Positions 19,104 to 28,300 of a stretch of 64,000 nt of DNA are shown one piece after another. The stretch is from Cyanobacterium stanieri PCC 7202 (GTDB lineage Bacteria > Cyanobacteriota > Cyanobacteriia > Cyanobacteriales > Cyanobacteriaceae), in NCBI GenBank assembly GCA_000317655.1, contig CP003940.1:620001-684000 (forward strand), read 5' to 3'. A program made the translations under genes and the position numbers. The notes beneath the pieces were generated by a model that searched no databases, was not told the origin of the DNA, and saw nothing but the letters and a program-made list of their open reading frames with translations. Numbering within the stretch: the first letter of the stretch is position 1; the number at the start of each line of letters is the position of its first letter.

Positions 19104-19433
19104 ATGTCAACTACTATTACTACAGGATGGACAGAAACAGAAATAGAGATTAGTGAGCGGGTTTTAAAAAAAGCCTACGAACGAGAAACAAAAACCTTGG
19201 TTGAAAAAGTCAAGAACAAAATTGAGAACTTACAACAAGTAGAAGAACTTTGGCAAGTCCATGATCTTCTTAGTTCCAAACGCTATGATCTTGATGGGAA
19301 ATACGATAATCGAGAGCCCATGTTAGTTTTTACCTTTGCTCAACTTCTCAAAGAAGGTTGGATTAATCTTGAGGAGTTGACAGGATTAGAAAAAGGTAAG
19401 TTGGCACAAATATCTTCTCTTGCCAGAATGTAA
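19104..19433 (+). CDS. frp: Fluorescence recovery protein (FRP)
   Basis: FRP binds the active (red) orange carotenoid protein, speeds its return to the inactive form and detaches it from the phycobilisome, ending photoprotective quenching. The 109-residue length equals that of functional FRP. The active-site residues Trp50, His53, Asp54 and Arg60 fall at the same numbers as in Synechocystis FRP, within LWQVHDLLSSKRYDLDGKYD, followed by FTFAQLLKEGWINLEEL. No orange carotenoid protein gene lies within the window, although ocp and frp are adjacent in many genomes. A GC hairpin follows the stop. Confidence 0.87.
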   Translation: MSTTITTGWTETEIEISERVLKKAYERETKTLVEKVKNKIENLQQVEELWQVHDLLSSKRYDLDGKYDNREPMLVFTFAQLLKEGWINLEELTGLEKGKLAQISSLARM

Positions 19434-19443
19434 TGAATAAAAA

Positions 19444-19470
19444 GGGTGATGGGGAACATAACCCCCACCC
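19444..19470 (+). terminator. Hairpin downstream of frp
   Basis: GGGTG and GGGG (19444-19454) can pair with CCCC and CACCC (19462-19470) around a short AACATA loop with an AT bulge. There is no T-run, so it may act as an RNA 3'-end stabiliser or weak terminator. Confidence 0.4.
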
Positions 19471-19562
19471 TACCACTCAAGTAAATTATGACTTAGACTA
19501 TTACCGAAAATTTCACGGATGGATAATTGAGGTAATATAATTACTTGAGAGTTAATTGTTGA

Positions 19563-20318
19563 ATGAATGTGGCGCAAAGTTTAATTGAATTGCCTTCTGA
19601 TTTAGTTCCCGAAAAAATGCCCCGTCACGTGGCGGTAATCATGGACGGTAATGGACGCTGGGCAAAAAAACGTTCCCTACCCCGTGTGGTAGGACATCAA
19701 AAGGGTGTAGATGCCCTCAAAAATTTGTTACGGTGTTGTGATGATTGGGGAATTGGTGTTTTAACTGCCTACGCTTTTTCTACTGAAAACTGGGGACGAC
19801 CAAGGTTAGAAGTTGATTTTCTCATGACTTTGTTTGAAGGAGTTTTGCGCAGAGAATTGGCTGAAATGATGACCGAAGGGGTAAAAATCAGATTTGTTGG
19901 CGATTTAACGGTGTTACCCGCTTCTTTGCAAAGAGAAATTGCCTACGCCATGGATACCACTGCCAATAATAAGGGCATTCAGTTTAATGTTGCTACAAAT
20001 TATGGTGGTCGTCAAGAGATTCTCCATGCTTGTCGTCATATTGCCACTCAGGTACAAGAGGGGAAGTTGCAGGTAGAGGATATTAATGAGGATATTTTTG
20101 AAAATCATCTTTATACCAAGGGAATCATTAATCCTGATTTATTAATTCGTACCAGTGGAGAAATGCGTCTGAGTAATTTCCTTTTGTGGCAAATGGCTTA
20201 TGGCGAAATGTATGTCACCTCTACCCTATGGCCCGATTTTAACCGTCAAGAATTTCATCAAGCACTCCTTGATTATCAAAAGCGCGATCGCCGCTTCGGC
20301 AAGGTAAAAGAAGAATAA
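19563..20318 (+). CDS. uppS: Isoprenyl transferase (undecaprenyl diphosphate synthase family)
   Basis: UppS condenses isopentenyl diphosphate units in cis onto farnesyl diphosphate to make the C55 lipid carrier for peptidoglycan and polysaccharides. The 251-residue protein shows the family signatures [16 protein letters not shown] (catalytic Asp), [31 protein letters not shown] and [23 protein letters not shown] plus LWPDF. The cytoplasmic enzyme works at the membrane face. It lies 130 bp after frp and may be transcribed separately. Confidence 0.95.
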   Translation: MNVAQSLIELPSDLVPEKMPRHVAVIMDGNGRWAKKRSLPRVVGHQKGVDALKNLLRCCDDWGIGVLTAYAFSTENWGRPRLEVDFLMTLFEGVLRRELAEMMTEGVKIRFVGDLTVLPASLQREIAYAMDTTANNKGIQFNVATNYGGRQEILHACRHIATQVQEGKLQVEDINEDIFENHLYTKGIINPDLLIRTSGEMRLSNFLLWQMAYGEMYVTSTLWPDFNRQEFHQALLDYQKRDRRFGKVKEE

Positions 20319-20415
20319 AATTTTAAACAAACATCATCATCAATTATTTTGTCCATAGCCCTCAGAAGTAATATAATCAAGAGATTATGGCAATTTAAAA
20401 AACGATTTTGAGCAA

Positions 20416-21006
20416 ATGTTTATAGCAATTATTTCCTTAAAAGGTGGAGTGGGCAAAACCACCACCGCCATCCATCTATCTACCTATTTACAAGAAAATG
20501 CCCCAACCCTCCTCATAGATGCAGATCGCAACCGTTCTGCACTGGTATGGGCAAGGGATGAAAAACTACCCTTTACCGTAGCCTCTCAGGCAGGTTCAGC
20601 CCCCCTAGTAGGTAAATTTGACCATGTCATCACCGATATGAAAGCCCGTCCCGAAATTGATGACCTCAAAGAATTAGCCCAAGGTAGTGACCTAATCATT
20701 TTACCCACCACCCCCAACCATCTCGATTTAGATGCCACCGTTAAAGCCGTGGATATACTAAAAGACTTAAAAACTAACTATAAAATTCTTTTGACCAAAG
20801 TTGACTCGCGCACCGTCAACGGTAGAAATGCCCGAAAATTTTTAGAAGAAAACCAACTGCCCAGTTTCAAAACCGAAATTCCCCTTTTAGTTGCTTTTGA
20901 AAAAGCATCTCAACAAGGTTTAACTGTCAAAGATTACGGAGATTTTCGAGCCAGACAAGCATGGAAAAAGTATGAATCAGTAGGAAAAGAGGTACTGAGT
21001 AAATAA
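20416..21006 (+). CDS. ParA/MinD-type ATPase
   Basis: A 196-residue deviant Walker ATPase. KGGVGKTTTAIHL carries the signature lysine; TLLIDADRNRSALVWAR is the A' box and HVITDMKARPE corresponds to Walker B. The signature lysine argues against McdA-type carboxysome-positioning proteins, which lack it. No ParB-like partner or centromere-like iterons are adjacent. Downstream, on the same strand and only 70 bp away, is a Ser/Thr kinase. Possible cargoes are chromosome, plasmid or protein clusters; the sequence does not decide. The short length, without an N-terminal HTH, is typical of small orphan ParA proteins. Confidence 0.85.
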   Translation: MFIAIISLKGGVGKTTTAIHLSTYLQENAPTLLIDADRNRSALVWARDEKLPFTVASQAGSAPLVGKFDHVITDMKARPEIDDLKELAQGSDLIILPTTPNHLDLDATVKAVDILKDLKTNYKILLTKVDSRTVNGRNARKFLEENQLPSFKTEIPLLVAFEKASQQGLTVKDYGDFRARQAWKKYESVGKEVLSK

Positions 21007-21076
21007 ATAATTACCCCTCATCTCTTCCCTTAAAATATATAATAGATGGGATAACTAAAGATAAATATAAGCAACA

Positions 21077-22615
21077 ATGAATAGTAGGGAGTCATCCGCC
21101 GAAAACTTGCTAGTACAACGTTATCAACTACTGGAAATAGTAGGTTCAGGGGCGATGGGCAAAGTATATCGAGCCAAAGATAAAACTGCCCGTCAAGGCA
21201 CTGTTGCTATTAAAATTTTAGCCAAAGCCTTGGATGACATGAAAATGATCGACAGATTCCAACAAGAGGCAACCATCAGCGCCCTATTGTCGGAAATGTC
21301 TCCTCACATTGTCAAAGTCAGCGATTATGGAGTTGACCATAACAAAGTACCTTTCTATGTCATGGAACTATTAGAGGGAGAAAATCTGGCGGATATAATT
21401 GAATTTCATCCTATCTCCTTACAAAAGTTTTTTGATTTTACCCGTCAAATCTGTTTTGCCCTCGAAACAGCCCATAATGGCATCATTTTTCAGGGTAAAG
21501 TTTGTCCTGTCATTCATCGAGACTTAAAACCTACCAATATTTTTGTGATTGATGGTGAGGATGGCAAAGAACAAATCAAAATTCTTGATTTTGGCATTGC
21601 AAAAGTAAGTCAAGATGACCAAAATCAAGCCCAAGAAGAGTTTGTGGGTACTCCTCGCTACGCCTCCCCCGAACAACTACAAGGGCATGACATAGATAAC
21701 CGTGCTGATATTTACAGTTTTGGCATAATTATGTATGAAATGTTGACCAAAAGATTACCTTGGCAACCAGAACATAATTCTGTAGGGGAATGGTACAAAG
21801 CCCATGTAGAAATTCCTGCCGATGATATTCCCCCCACCCTAGATATTCCCCCAGAATTAAGGGAATTAATTATGCAATGCCTAGAAAAAAATCCTCAAGA
21901 TCGACCTCAGAATGCTGGGGAAATTAGACAAAAATTGGATTTTATTGGTCGTAAATTTTTCAATTTTAGTCCTGCCCTAGAGTCTAATTCTCAAGATAAT
22001 AAAACTACTTATCTTTTTTCTAATCACCCCCATAGTCCAAATGAACAAAAAGAAGACTTAAGGACTTTTTTATTGAATACTAAATGGCCTGTTAGTAAAC
22101 CTCAACAAAAAATTGTTTTTCCCCGTGTCGTTAAATATGAAAACAAGCAAATTCCGACTCTCTGCACAATGTTGGATGGTGAAGATATTGAACAACGCAT
22201 GGGCAATGTTCGTTATAATCAGTTTATTTTCCAGAGTTATCCCCATCCCATGATTCTTTGGTTAACTGCTTTATATAGCGAAGAATTAGGTGCTAGATGG
22301 CTTCCTTGTTATTTGGATTTAAAAACTAATATGGGAAGACAAATTGCCAGTTTATTGAGTGATTCGACAAAATATCATTTGTTATTTTTTGCACTTAATC
22401 AATCTAATGAATGTCAGGGAATTTTATCTTATAAAATACTGTTAAAACAAAGAACAAATCTTAAACAATGGCTTTCGGTTAGTCAAATGTTGGATGTTAA
22501 AGATCAGCGTCAAGCCATGAGCAGTAAGAAGAAATTACAGCGAGATTTGGAAGGATTAAAAATTCATATTTTACAGGAGTTAGAAAATAATACTGATGAG
22601 GAAATTAATGCTTAA
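21077..22615 (+). CDS. Serine/threonine protein kinase
   Basis: A 512-residue Hanks-type kinase. The catalytic domain (~16-285) has the glycine loop VGSGAMGKVY, Lys46 (VAIKIL), HRDLKPTN (147-154), DFG (171-173) and the activation-segment end GTPRYASPEQ, so it should be active. The C-terminal ~220 residues form an unassigned soluble domain with no PASTA, WD or membrane segment (for example MILWLTALYSEELGARWLPC and the lysine-rich tail). It follows the ParA gene by 70 bp and probably shares its transcript. Substrates are unknown. Confidence 0.92.
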   Translation: MNSRESSAENLLVQRYQLLEIVGSGAMGKVYRAKDKTARQGTVAIKILAKALDDMKMIDRFQQEATISALLSEMSPHIVKVSDYGVDHNKVPFYVMELLEGENLADIIEFHPISLQKFFDFTRQICFALETAHNGIIFQGKVCPVIHRDLKPTNIFVIDGEDGKEQIKILDFGIAKVSQDDQNQAQEEFVGTPRYASPEQLQGHDIDNRADIYSFGIIMYEMLTKRLPWQPEHNSVGEWYKAHVEIPADDIPPTLDIPPELRELIMQCLEKNPQDRPQNAGEIRQKLDFIGRKFFNFSPALESNSQDNKTTYLFSNHPHSPNEQKEDLRTFLLNTKWPVSKPQQKIVFPRVVKYENKQIPTLCTMLDGEDIEQRMGNVRYNQFIFQSYPHPMILWLTALYSEELGARWLPCYLDLKTNMGRQIASLLSDSTKYHLLFFALNQSNECQGILSYKILLKQRTNLKQWLSVSQMLDVKDQRQAMSSKKKLQRDLEGLKIHILQELENNTDEEINA

Positions 22616-22676
22616 TTGCTATAATTGAAAATTATTATAATAATCACAAAAAAGTTTATCAAAAATATTTAAAATT

Positions 22677-23054
22677 ATGGATTTAATAGAAATTATCAAA
22701 GCAGATTATCAAAGATTTCCTGAAAATCAAACCTATAGTATTTATGCTGACGATGTTTATTTCAAGGATCCTATTTATGATTTTCAGGGTTTAAAAAAGT
22801 ATCAGGATATGATCGCTTTTCTCAAAAAATGGTTTCAAAATCTTAAATTGGAACTCCACGAAATTAATCAAGATGGAGAACAAATCAATACTCGTTGGAC
22901 AATGTCATGGAATAGCCCTCTACCTTGGAAGCCTTTTATTTCGGTTTCTGGTCGCAGTGAGTTAAAGTTAAAGGATAATTTAATTGTTGGTCATTATGAC
23001 TATTGGGATAAATCCTTTTGGTATATGGTGAAACAACATTTTCCTTTTCAATAG
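22677..23054 (+). CDS. DUF2358 protein (SnoaL/NTF2-like fold)
   Basis: A 125-residue protein of a family conserved in cyanobacteria and chloroplasts (DUF2358). Characteristic blocks are YADDVYFKDPIYDFQGLKKY, RWTMSWNSPLPWKPFISVSGRSEL and GHYDYWDKSFW. The pattern of an early acidic-aromatic motif and a late HYDYWD motif resembles small NTF2-like cone folds. The function is unknown. It precedes the DUF3493 gene by 21 bp, so the two are likely co-transcribed, possibly together with the kinase. Confidence 0.85.
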   Translation: MDLIEIIKADYQRFPENQTYSIYADDVYFKDPIYDFQGLKKYQDMIAFLKKWFQNLKLELHEINQDGEQINTRWTMSWNSPLPWKPFISVSGRSELKLKDNLIVGHYDYWDKSFWYMVKQHFPFQ

Positions 23055-23075
23055 CAATCAAAAGTTACTTTTTTT

Positions 23076-23363
23076 ATGAATAATAAATCTCCTCAAGAGA
23101 ATTTTTCAAAAAATAATGGTTCAAATTTAAAACAAACTGATCCCGAAAAATATGCTTATTTAAAGGCAGAAGCCCAAGCCCCTTATCGGGGTTTACGTAA
23201 GTTTATTTATATTGGTTTTGGAGCTTCTGGAGCCATTGGTGCTTTTATTTTTTTCGCCCAAATTTTGGCTGGTAAAAATGTTCAAGATAATATCTCTAAT
23301 TTATTGGTGCAGTTGGGGGTAATTGGTTTGATGATATTTTTATTTAGGTTAGAAAAAAAGTAA
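23076..23363 (+). CDS. DUF3493 protein (LPA1/Rep27-related membrane protein)
   Basis: A 95-residue protein with the DUF3493 domain, which also forms the C-terminal part of plant LPA1 and algal REP27, factors for PSII D1 assembly and repair. The N-terminus is hydrophilic and Asn/Lys-rich. The domain begins at YAYLKAEAQAPYRGLRKFIYIGFGASG and contains two hydrophobic helices (~48-67, ~77-91), ending in RLEKK. It probably sits in the thylakoid membrane. A PSII-related role is inferred from the family only. Confidence 0.85.
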   Translation: MNNKSPQENFSKNNGSNLKQTDPEKYAYLKAEAQAPYRGLRKFIYIGFGASGAIGAFIFFAQILAGKNVQDNISNLLVQLGVIGLMIFLFRLEKK

Positions 23364-23391
23364 GTTTTATTTACTACAACTTGAACTATTT

Positions 23392-24222
23392 TTAATTTTG
23401 CAAAACCTTGGCTTTTTCGCCGATAAATTCCACCAGAGGTTTAAACTCATCAATGAGTTTGGGATGGGCGACGGATAGGGAGGGAAAACCTCGCTTACTG
23501 TAGTCTAATCCTTGGGTAAGGGGAAAAACCTTGTCGGGTTCGAGGTGTACTAACTGCCCCCCTGCACCTCTGAGAATGGGATAGGCCCCGGCGATGTCCC
23601 AAATTTTGGGGGTGGCTTCTACGGCTCCAAGGGCGGCACCACAGGCCACCAAGAGCATATTATAACTAGCTACTCCTGTGAGTCTGATTTTACAAGGGAA
23701 ATAACGAGTTAATATTTCGGTGCTTCTGGCACAGACAGTAAAGATATGATTCATACTAGCGTCGGCGGTACTGGTATAAATGCGATCGCCATTTAGAAAA
23801 GCACCTTTGGGCCCTGTCAAACCTGTATCGCCATAATAATAACCATGGTAGGTTTGTTGAATTTGGGGAAAATGTACAAAACCGAATACGGGAGTGCCTT
23901 TGAATAGTAAACCGATGGAAATCCCCCATATAGGAAGTCCTCGGGTAAAATTGGTCGTGCCATCAATAGGATCAATTACCCAACACCAGTCATTCATGGG
24001 CAACACATGCTCGGTTTCTTCGGTGAGCATACCGTGGGTGGGAAAACATTGTTTGATAGCCTCTCGAATCTCCTTGTCTGCCCACTTGTCGGCGGCGGTA
24101 ACAAGACTACCATCAGCTTTACGGGTTGGCTCTAATTTGGCAAAATCTTCTAATAACTTGTCTCCGATACGAGCGGTAATGTGCTGACAAAAATTATATA
24201 CTTGTTGCCAAAAATAAATCAT
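23392..24222 (-). CDS. Inositol monophosphatase family protein
   Basis: A 276-residue Mg2+-dependent phosphatase. Metal-binding motifs are GMLTEETEH (~64-72), DPIDGTTNFTRG (84-95) and WDIAGAYPILRGAGG. This is the inositol-1-phosphatase/SuhB-like branch; cyanobacterial members may hydrolyse inositol phosphate, fructose bisphosphate or histidinol phosphate, so the substrate is open. I choose ATG 24222 (MIYFWQQV) because homologues start there; an in-frame GTG at 24261 would add 13 basic residues. The 3' end lies 28 bp from the convergent DUF3493 gene. Confidence 0.87.
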   Translation of the reverse strand: MIYFWQQVYNFCQHITARIGDKLLEDFAKLEPTRKADGSLVTAADKWADKEIREAIKQCFPTHGMLTEETEHVLPMNDWCWVIDPIDGTTNFTRGLPIWGISIGLLFKGTPVFGFVHFPQIQQTYHGYYYGDTGLTGPKGAFLNGDRIYTSTADASMNHIFTVCARSTEILTRYFPCKIRLTGVASYNMLLVACGAALGAVEATPKIWDIAGAYPILRGAGGQLVHLEPDKVFPLTQGLDYSKRGFPSLSVAHPKLIDEFKPLVEFIGEKAKVLQN

Positions 24223-24428
24223 GATTTTTCGTTTGCTTATTTTTTGGTGTGGGTTAGACACCTTTTTATTTTGACTGTGAACTATTGATTTTTTAATGGT
24301 AAAGTATAATCGGGTTTTTGTAACCTAGTAATAACTCTTAGCTATTATGTATTGGTTGTTCTTGATATATAACCAGTTAAGATTTTCCTCAAACCTTTTA
24401 CTGTTGATTTTTTAAAATTATCCCGATT

Positions 24429-25490
24429 GTGTCTAATCATAAGTCGAAACTGTTAATCGCTGCTAGTGGTACGGGGGGGCATTTATTTCCTGCCCTTGCT
24501 GTTGCTCAACAACTATCCCATTACGATATTCAATGGTTAGGAGTTCCCAATCGTCTTGAAACCTCCTTGGTGCCTGATTCTTATCCTCTACATACCGTTG
24601 ATATTGATGGTTTTCAAACTAAGTTGGGTGTTAAAACTATTTTTCTCCTTGCTAAAATGGCAGGGGCGATCGCCTTTACCTATAGACTGATTAAAAAGGA
24701 AAAAATTGACTTAGTATTCACCACAGGGGGTTATATTTCCGCCCCTGCCATCATCGGGGCAAAACTGGCAAAAGTACCCGTCATCCTCCACGAATCGAAC
24801 TACCTCCCCGGCAAAGTAACCAAACTCTTGGGGAAAAGATGTAACCTCGTTGCCCTAGGCTTTGAGGGCAGCAAAAAATATTTACCCAAAGCCAAAACCC
24901 AATGGGTGAGTACCCCTGTACGGCAAGAATTTTTATCCCCCCAACCCCTTGATTTTAAAATCCCTGACAATGTTCCTGTAATCGTTGCCATGGGAGGCTC
25001 TCAGGGAGCCGTAGCCCTCAATAAATTAGTTAGGCAATGCGCCCCTGCATGGCTCAAAAACGGTTGGTATATCGTTCATCTCACGGGGAATAGAGATGAT
25101 GATTTTGGGACTCTCGAACATCCCAACTACATCGAAATGACTTTCTATGACAACATGGCAGGGTTATTACAAAGGGCAGACTTTGCCATCAGTCGCTCTG
25201 GGGCTAGCGCCTTGACAGAATTAGCCATAACCAAAACCCCCTCAGTGCTGATACCCTATCCCTTTGCGGCGGAAGATCATCAGTTTTTGAATGCTCAAGT
25301 ATTCGCCGAAGCCGATGCAGGATTGGTGTTTCGCCAAAATGACCTAACCCCCGATGTTTTACAAAAAACCGTCACCAAGTTAATCAAGGATAAAATTAAG
25401 TTGAGGCAGATGAGTAATAATTGTAAAAAATTGGCTTTATTTGACAGTGCCGAAATTCTTGCTCGAATTATCAACGCCATGAATCACTAA
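24429..25490 (+). CDS. murG: UDP-N-acetylglucosamine transferase MurG
   Basis: MurG adds GlcNAc to lipid I to form lipid II on the inner face of the plasma membrane. The 353-residue GT28 enzyme shows the N-terminal GTGGHLFPALAVA loop, TTGGYISAPAIIGAKL and HESNYLPGKVTKLL, the donor-site MGGSQGAVALN and SRSGASALTELAITKTPSVLIPYPFAAEDHQ. The start is GTG 24429 (encoding MSNHKSKLLIAASGTGG). It lies directly before the convergent glycosyltransferase gene, with no gap between the stops. Confidence 0.95.
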   Translation: MSNHKSKLLIAASGTGGHLFPALAVAQQLSHYDIQWLGVPNRLETSLVPDSYPLHTVDIDGFQTKLGVKTIFLLAKMAGAIAFTYRLIKKEKIDLVFTTGGYISAPAIIGAKLAKVPVILHESNYLPGKVTKLLGKRCNLVALGFEGSKKYLPKAKTQWVSTPVRQEFLSPQPLDFKIPDNVPVIVAMGGSQGAVALNKLVRQCAPAWLKNGWYIVHLTGNRDDDFGTLEHPNYIEMTFYDNMAGLLQRADFAISRSGASALTELAITKTPSVLIPYPFAAEDHQFLNAQVFAEADAGLVFRQNDLTPDVLQKTVTKLIKDKIKLRQMSNNCKKLALFDSAEILARIINAMNH

Positions 25491-26663
25491 TTATCCGTAA
25501 TTTCTTCCTCGCCATGTTTTTGGTTTACTAAGGGCAGAAATAATAATACGAGCAACAGCGACAGTGTCGGCGGTAGGTGATAGCCAGAATAATAGACTAC
25601 TCGCCGATTTTCCTTTTTCATAACTAGGGGCGATCGCACCTAAAAGAGCAAAACGAACTAACAATAAAAACAAATTAAGGATAAATAATAACTTAAAACT
25701 GAGAAAATCATAATCATGATAGTTCAGTAAACCAAAAATGGTCATAGGTAAAGGTAAACCCTGCACCAAAGCCAAAAAACCACACTCAACCCATAGTTGA
25801 GCCCGAGAAGCCGCATCCTTCAAATCCAAAGAGCGCCCCCACTCGTGCCAAGTTTCTTGCAATCCCTCATACATCCTTACCTTAATCAACTTCGCCCCAT
25901 CAGCAAAACCCACCTTATAACCCTTCATCGCCGCACCACGGGCAAGGGTAACATCATCACAAAAAGAATTAGAAGCCATGGCATAACCATCCAACTCTTC
26001 CAATACCTTCCGTTTGATCAAAAAACATTGACCATTAGCCATCACCGTTTCAGGAGTCATGGCATTCACCCCCGAAGACTCAAAACGATATAGCAAAGTC
26101 ATTAATAAAGCAGGTTGTAACCACCACTCACCCCCTGATTTGAGGATAAACTGAGGAGACAACGACAACACATCATAATCGTGGGTTTCGGCAAAATTAA
26201 GCAAACTAGGAATCAAACCCGGTTGAGGCTTAGTATCCGCATCAATGCCCAAAATCCACTCACTATCCTGAGAACTTGCCAAAAAACCATTATGTAAAGC
26301 CCAAGGGCGCCCTACCCAATTAGAAGGCAAAGGAGGATCACTTAATAACTTGACACGAGGATCTTTTTGTGCAACATCTTTCACTTTTTCCCTTGTGCCA
26401 TCCTCAGAATAGCTGTCAACGATTAATATTTCTCTCACTTCATAGGTTTGACGGGTAATGCCTAATAACATTCCATCAATGCGGTTTACTTCATTTAAAG
26501 TTGGTACTACCACTGAAACCTTTGCTAATTGTTGAGGATTGGCAAACTGAGGTGTGAGGGGGGGAAATCTTTTTGCTCCTCGGAATAGTCTAGCTAAAAG
26601 AATAAAGGTACAAACTCCTTGGAATAATAATAAAACAAAAAAAGTAACGGTAACTATATCCAT
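25491..26663 (-). CDS. cruG: Membrane glycosyltransferase family 2, CruG-like
   Basis: A 390-residue GT2 enzyme. An N-terminal helix (ITVTFFVLLLFQGVCTFILL region) precedes the GT-A domain, with VSVVVPTLNEVNRIDG, IDADTKPQPGL (DxD) and the acceptor-side motif FCDDVTLARG. Three or four hydrophobic helices fill the C-terminal third. The arrangement resembles CruG, the 2'-O-glycosyltransferase of myxoxanthophyll synthesis, and related HpnB-type enzymes; the CruG assignment is by resemblance. ATG 26663 is used; the upstream TTG at 26759 would add 32 unlikely residues. Confidence 0.72.
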   Translation of the reverse strand: MDIVTVTFFVLLLFQGVCTFILLARLFRGAKRFPPLTPQFANPQQLAKVSVVVPTLNEVNRIDGMLLGITRQTYEVREILIVDSYSEDGTREKVKDVAQKDPRVKLLSDPPLPSNWVGRPWALHNGFLASSQDSEWILGIDADTKPQPGLIPSLLNFAETHDYDVLSLSPQFILKSGGEWWLQPALLMTLLYRFESSGVNAMTPETVMANGQCFLIKRKVLEELDGYAMASNSFCDDVTLARGAAMKGYKVGFADGAKLIKVRMYEGLQETWHEWGRSLDLKDAASRAQLWVECGFLALVQGLPLPMTIFGLLNYHDYDFLSFKLLFILNLFLLLVRFALLGAIAPSYEKGKSASSLLFWLSPTADTVAVARIIISALSKPKTWRGRNYG

Positions 26664-26753
26664 ATTTCTTAATAAAATGTAATATAATTTTACCCCTATG
26701 GGGATTTTTTTTGAAGTACATAAGGAGTTGGTGAGAAAAAATAGACAATGTCC

Positions 26754-26782
26754 TTGCAAAAGAAAAAAGGTTTAGCTATAAT
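26754..26782 (+). promoter_or_regulatory. Sigma-70 type promoter of tRNA-Gly
   Basis: TTGCAA at 26754-26759 and TATAAT at 26777-26782 are separated by 17 bp. The predicted start lies about 6-8 nt downstream, roughly 14 nt before the mature tRNA 5' end at 26803. Confidence 0.7.
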
Positions 26783-26802
26783 AGTTAATCAGCAAAGCAC
26801 CT

Positions 26803-26873
26803 GCGGGTGTAGTTTAGTGGTAAAACCTTAGCCTTCCAAGCTAATGATGGGGGTTCGATTCCCCCCACCCGCT
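26803..26873 (+). tRNA. tRNA-Gly (anticodon UCC)
   Basis: The 71-nt cloverleaf has acceptor stem GCGGGTG/CACCCGC, the D-arm GTTTAGTGGTAAAAC, anticodon stem TTAGC/GCTAA with loop CTTCCAA (anticodon TCC) and the T-arm loop TTCGATT. The discriminator is T26873. CCA is not encoded. Confidence 0.95.
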
Positions 26874-26982
26874 TTGTAAATAAAAGTTGTTGGACAATTC
26901 ACTAACGACCTTATGTTGGTTTCTGTGATATAAATACATCCTCACAGCCTAACTAACTAAACAAAATACCCTAAAAATAAGT

Positions 26983-27050
26983 TTAATTGTTAATTGTCCA
27001 TTGCTAATTGTCCATTGTTCATTGACTTTTGCGTTGTCAATTGTTCCATT
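26983..27050. repeat. AATTGTCCATTG intergenic repeat array
   Basis: The word TTAATTGTCCATTG and variants (TTGCTAATTG, TCCATTGTTCATTG, TTGTCAATTGTTCC) are repeated about five times in the leader region of efp. Matching arrays occur in other intergenic spaces of this window. No coding or structural function is seen. Confidence 0.55.
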
Positions 27051-27119
27051 TTGAGAGAATATAGTTTAGGTGTTTTTTATCGCCATTGTCAAGATATTGA
27101 TTAGTATTTAATAAACTGT

Positions 27120-27680
27120 ATGATTTCTAGTAATGATTTTCGCACGGGTGTCAGCATCGAATTAGATGGCAGTGTTTGGAAAGTTGTTGAATTCCTCCAT
27201 GTAAAACCGGGTAAAGGGGCGGCTTTTGTGCGTACTAAGTTAAAAAACGCCCAAACAGGTAATACCATGGAAAAAACCTTTAGGGCAGGAGAAACAGTAC
27301 CTCAAGCCAATCTTGAAAAGCGTACCATGCAACATACCTACAAAGATGGGGATCAATATGTGTTCATGGATATGGAAACCTTTGAAGAAGCAAGATTATC
27401 TGAGGAGCAAATTGGCGATCGCGCCAAATACCTCAAGGAAGAAATGGAGGTCAATATTCTTTACTGGAATGATACAGTGTTAGATGTAGAATTACCTACC
27501 TCTGTGGTATTGGAAGTGACAGAAACCGATCCCGGTGTCAAAGGGGATACTGCCACAGGAGGCACAAAACCAGCCATCGTCGAGACAGGGGCGCAGGTTA
27601 TGGTACCCTTATTTATTTCCATCGGTGAAAAAATCAAAATTGATACCCGTACCGATACTTATTTAGGTAGAGAAAACTAA
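27120..27680 (+). CDS. efp: Translation elongation factor P
   Basis: EF-P binds between the P and E sites of the ribosome and relieves stalling at polyproline stretches. The 186-residue protein has the three-domain length, [17 protein letters not shown] at the start and the loop [16 protein letters not shown] with the lysine that many species modify. The C-terminal domain contains [20 protein letters not shown] and [16 protein letters not shown]. It is followed after 57 bp by accB, a common cyanobacterial gene pair. Confidence 0.97.
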   Translation: MISSNDFRTGVSIELDGSVWKVVEFLHVKPGKGAAFVRTKLKNAQTGNTMEKTFRAGETVPQANLEKRTMQHTYKDGDQYVFMDMETFEEARLSEEQIGDRAKYLKEEMEVNILYWNDTVLDVELPTSVVLEVTETDPGVKGDTATGGTKPAIVETGAQVMVPLFISIGEKIKIDTRTDTYLGREN

Positions 27681-27737
27681 GCTAAGATTAACTTTGACTT
27701 TGTTAACATAAACCTTTTAGATCAAAAAAAATTAACA

Positions 27738-28238
27738 GTGCCAATAGATTTTAAGCAATTACAAGAATTTATAGAGGCGATCGCCACTACAGACATTACC
27801 GAGTTAACTATCAAAGAAGGAGACTTCGAGTTAACAGTTAATAAAAGTACCCCTGAAGTGGCAACGCCCAACTACACCATTACCCCCGCCCCCGTGCCTG
27901 TCACCCCGACAGTCGCCCATACTCAGCCAGAGGCGATCGCACCACCACCTACCCCCACCAGCGAAAAACCAACCGAAGGTAATGGCAACAAGCGAGATAA
28001 CTGGAAAGAAATTACCTCCCCCATGGTAGGAACATTTTACCGAGCATCAGCCCCCGGAGAAGCCCCCTTCGTGGAAGTAGGAGAAAAAATTAGTGTGGGC
28101 AGTGTGGTATGTATCATCGAAGCCATGAAACTGATGAACGAAATCGAATCCGAAATTACAGGGCAAGTAATGGAGATTGCGGTGGAAAATGGCGAACCAG
28201 TAGAATATGGACAAACTCTCCTGTGGGTAGCCACCTAA
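27738..28238 (+). CDS. accB: Biotin carboxyl carrier protein of acetyl-CoA carboxylase
   Basis: AccB carries carboxybiotin between the biotin carboxylase and carboxyltransferase of acetyl-CoA carboxylase, the first step of fatty acid synthesis. The 166-residue protein begins MPIDFKQLQEFIEAI (GTG start). It has a Pro/Thr/Ala-rich flexible linker (~45-80) and a C-terminal biotinyl domain with SPMVGTFYRASAPGEAPFV and the biotinylation motif EAMKLMNE at Lys131. It shares a likely operon with efp. Confidence 0.96.
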   Translation: MPIDFKQLQEFIEAIATTDITELTIKEGDFELTVNKSTPEVATPNYTITPAPVPVTPTVAHTQPEAIAPPPTPTSEKPTEGNGNKRDNWKEITSPMVGTFYRASAPGEAPFVEVGEKISVGSVVCIIEAMKLMNEIESEITGQVMEIAVENGEPVEYGQTLLWVAT

Positions 28239-28300
28239 AACAATAATCCCCATCTACTTATTTCCTACTTTCCAAACCATGGCAAAACCTCCCCCCAAAA

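Noticed and set aside
20416-21006. ParA protein as McdA (carboxysome positioning)
   Set aside because: It keeps the signature lysine KGGVGKT that McdA lacks, and no McdB-like gene is adjacent.
26664-26759. TTG 26759 as start of the CruG-like gene
   Set aside because: The extra 32 residues are unlike family members and overlap the -35 box of the tRNA-Gly promoter region; ATG 26663 precedes the first membrane helix.
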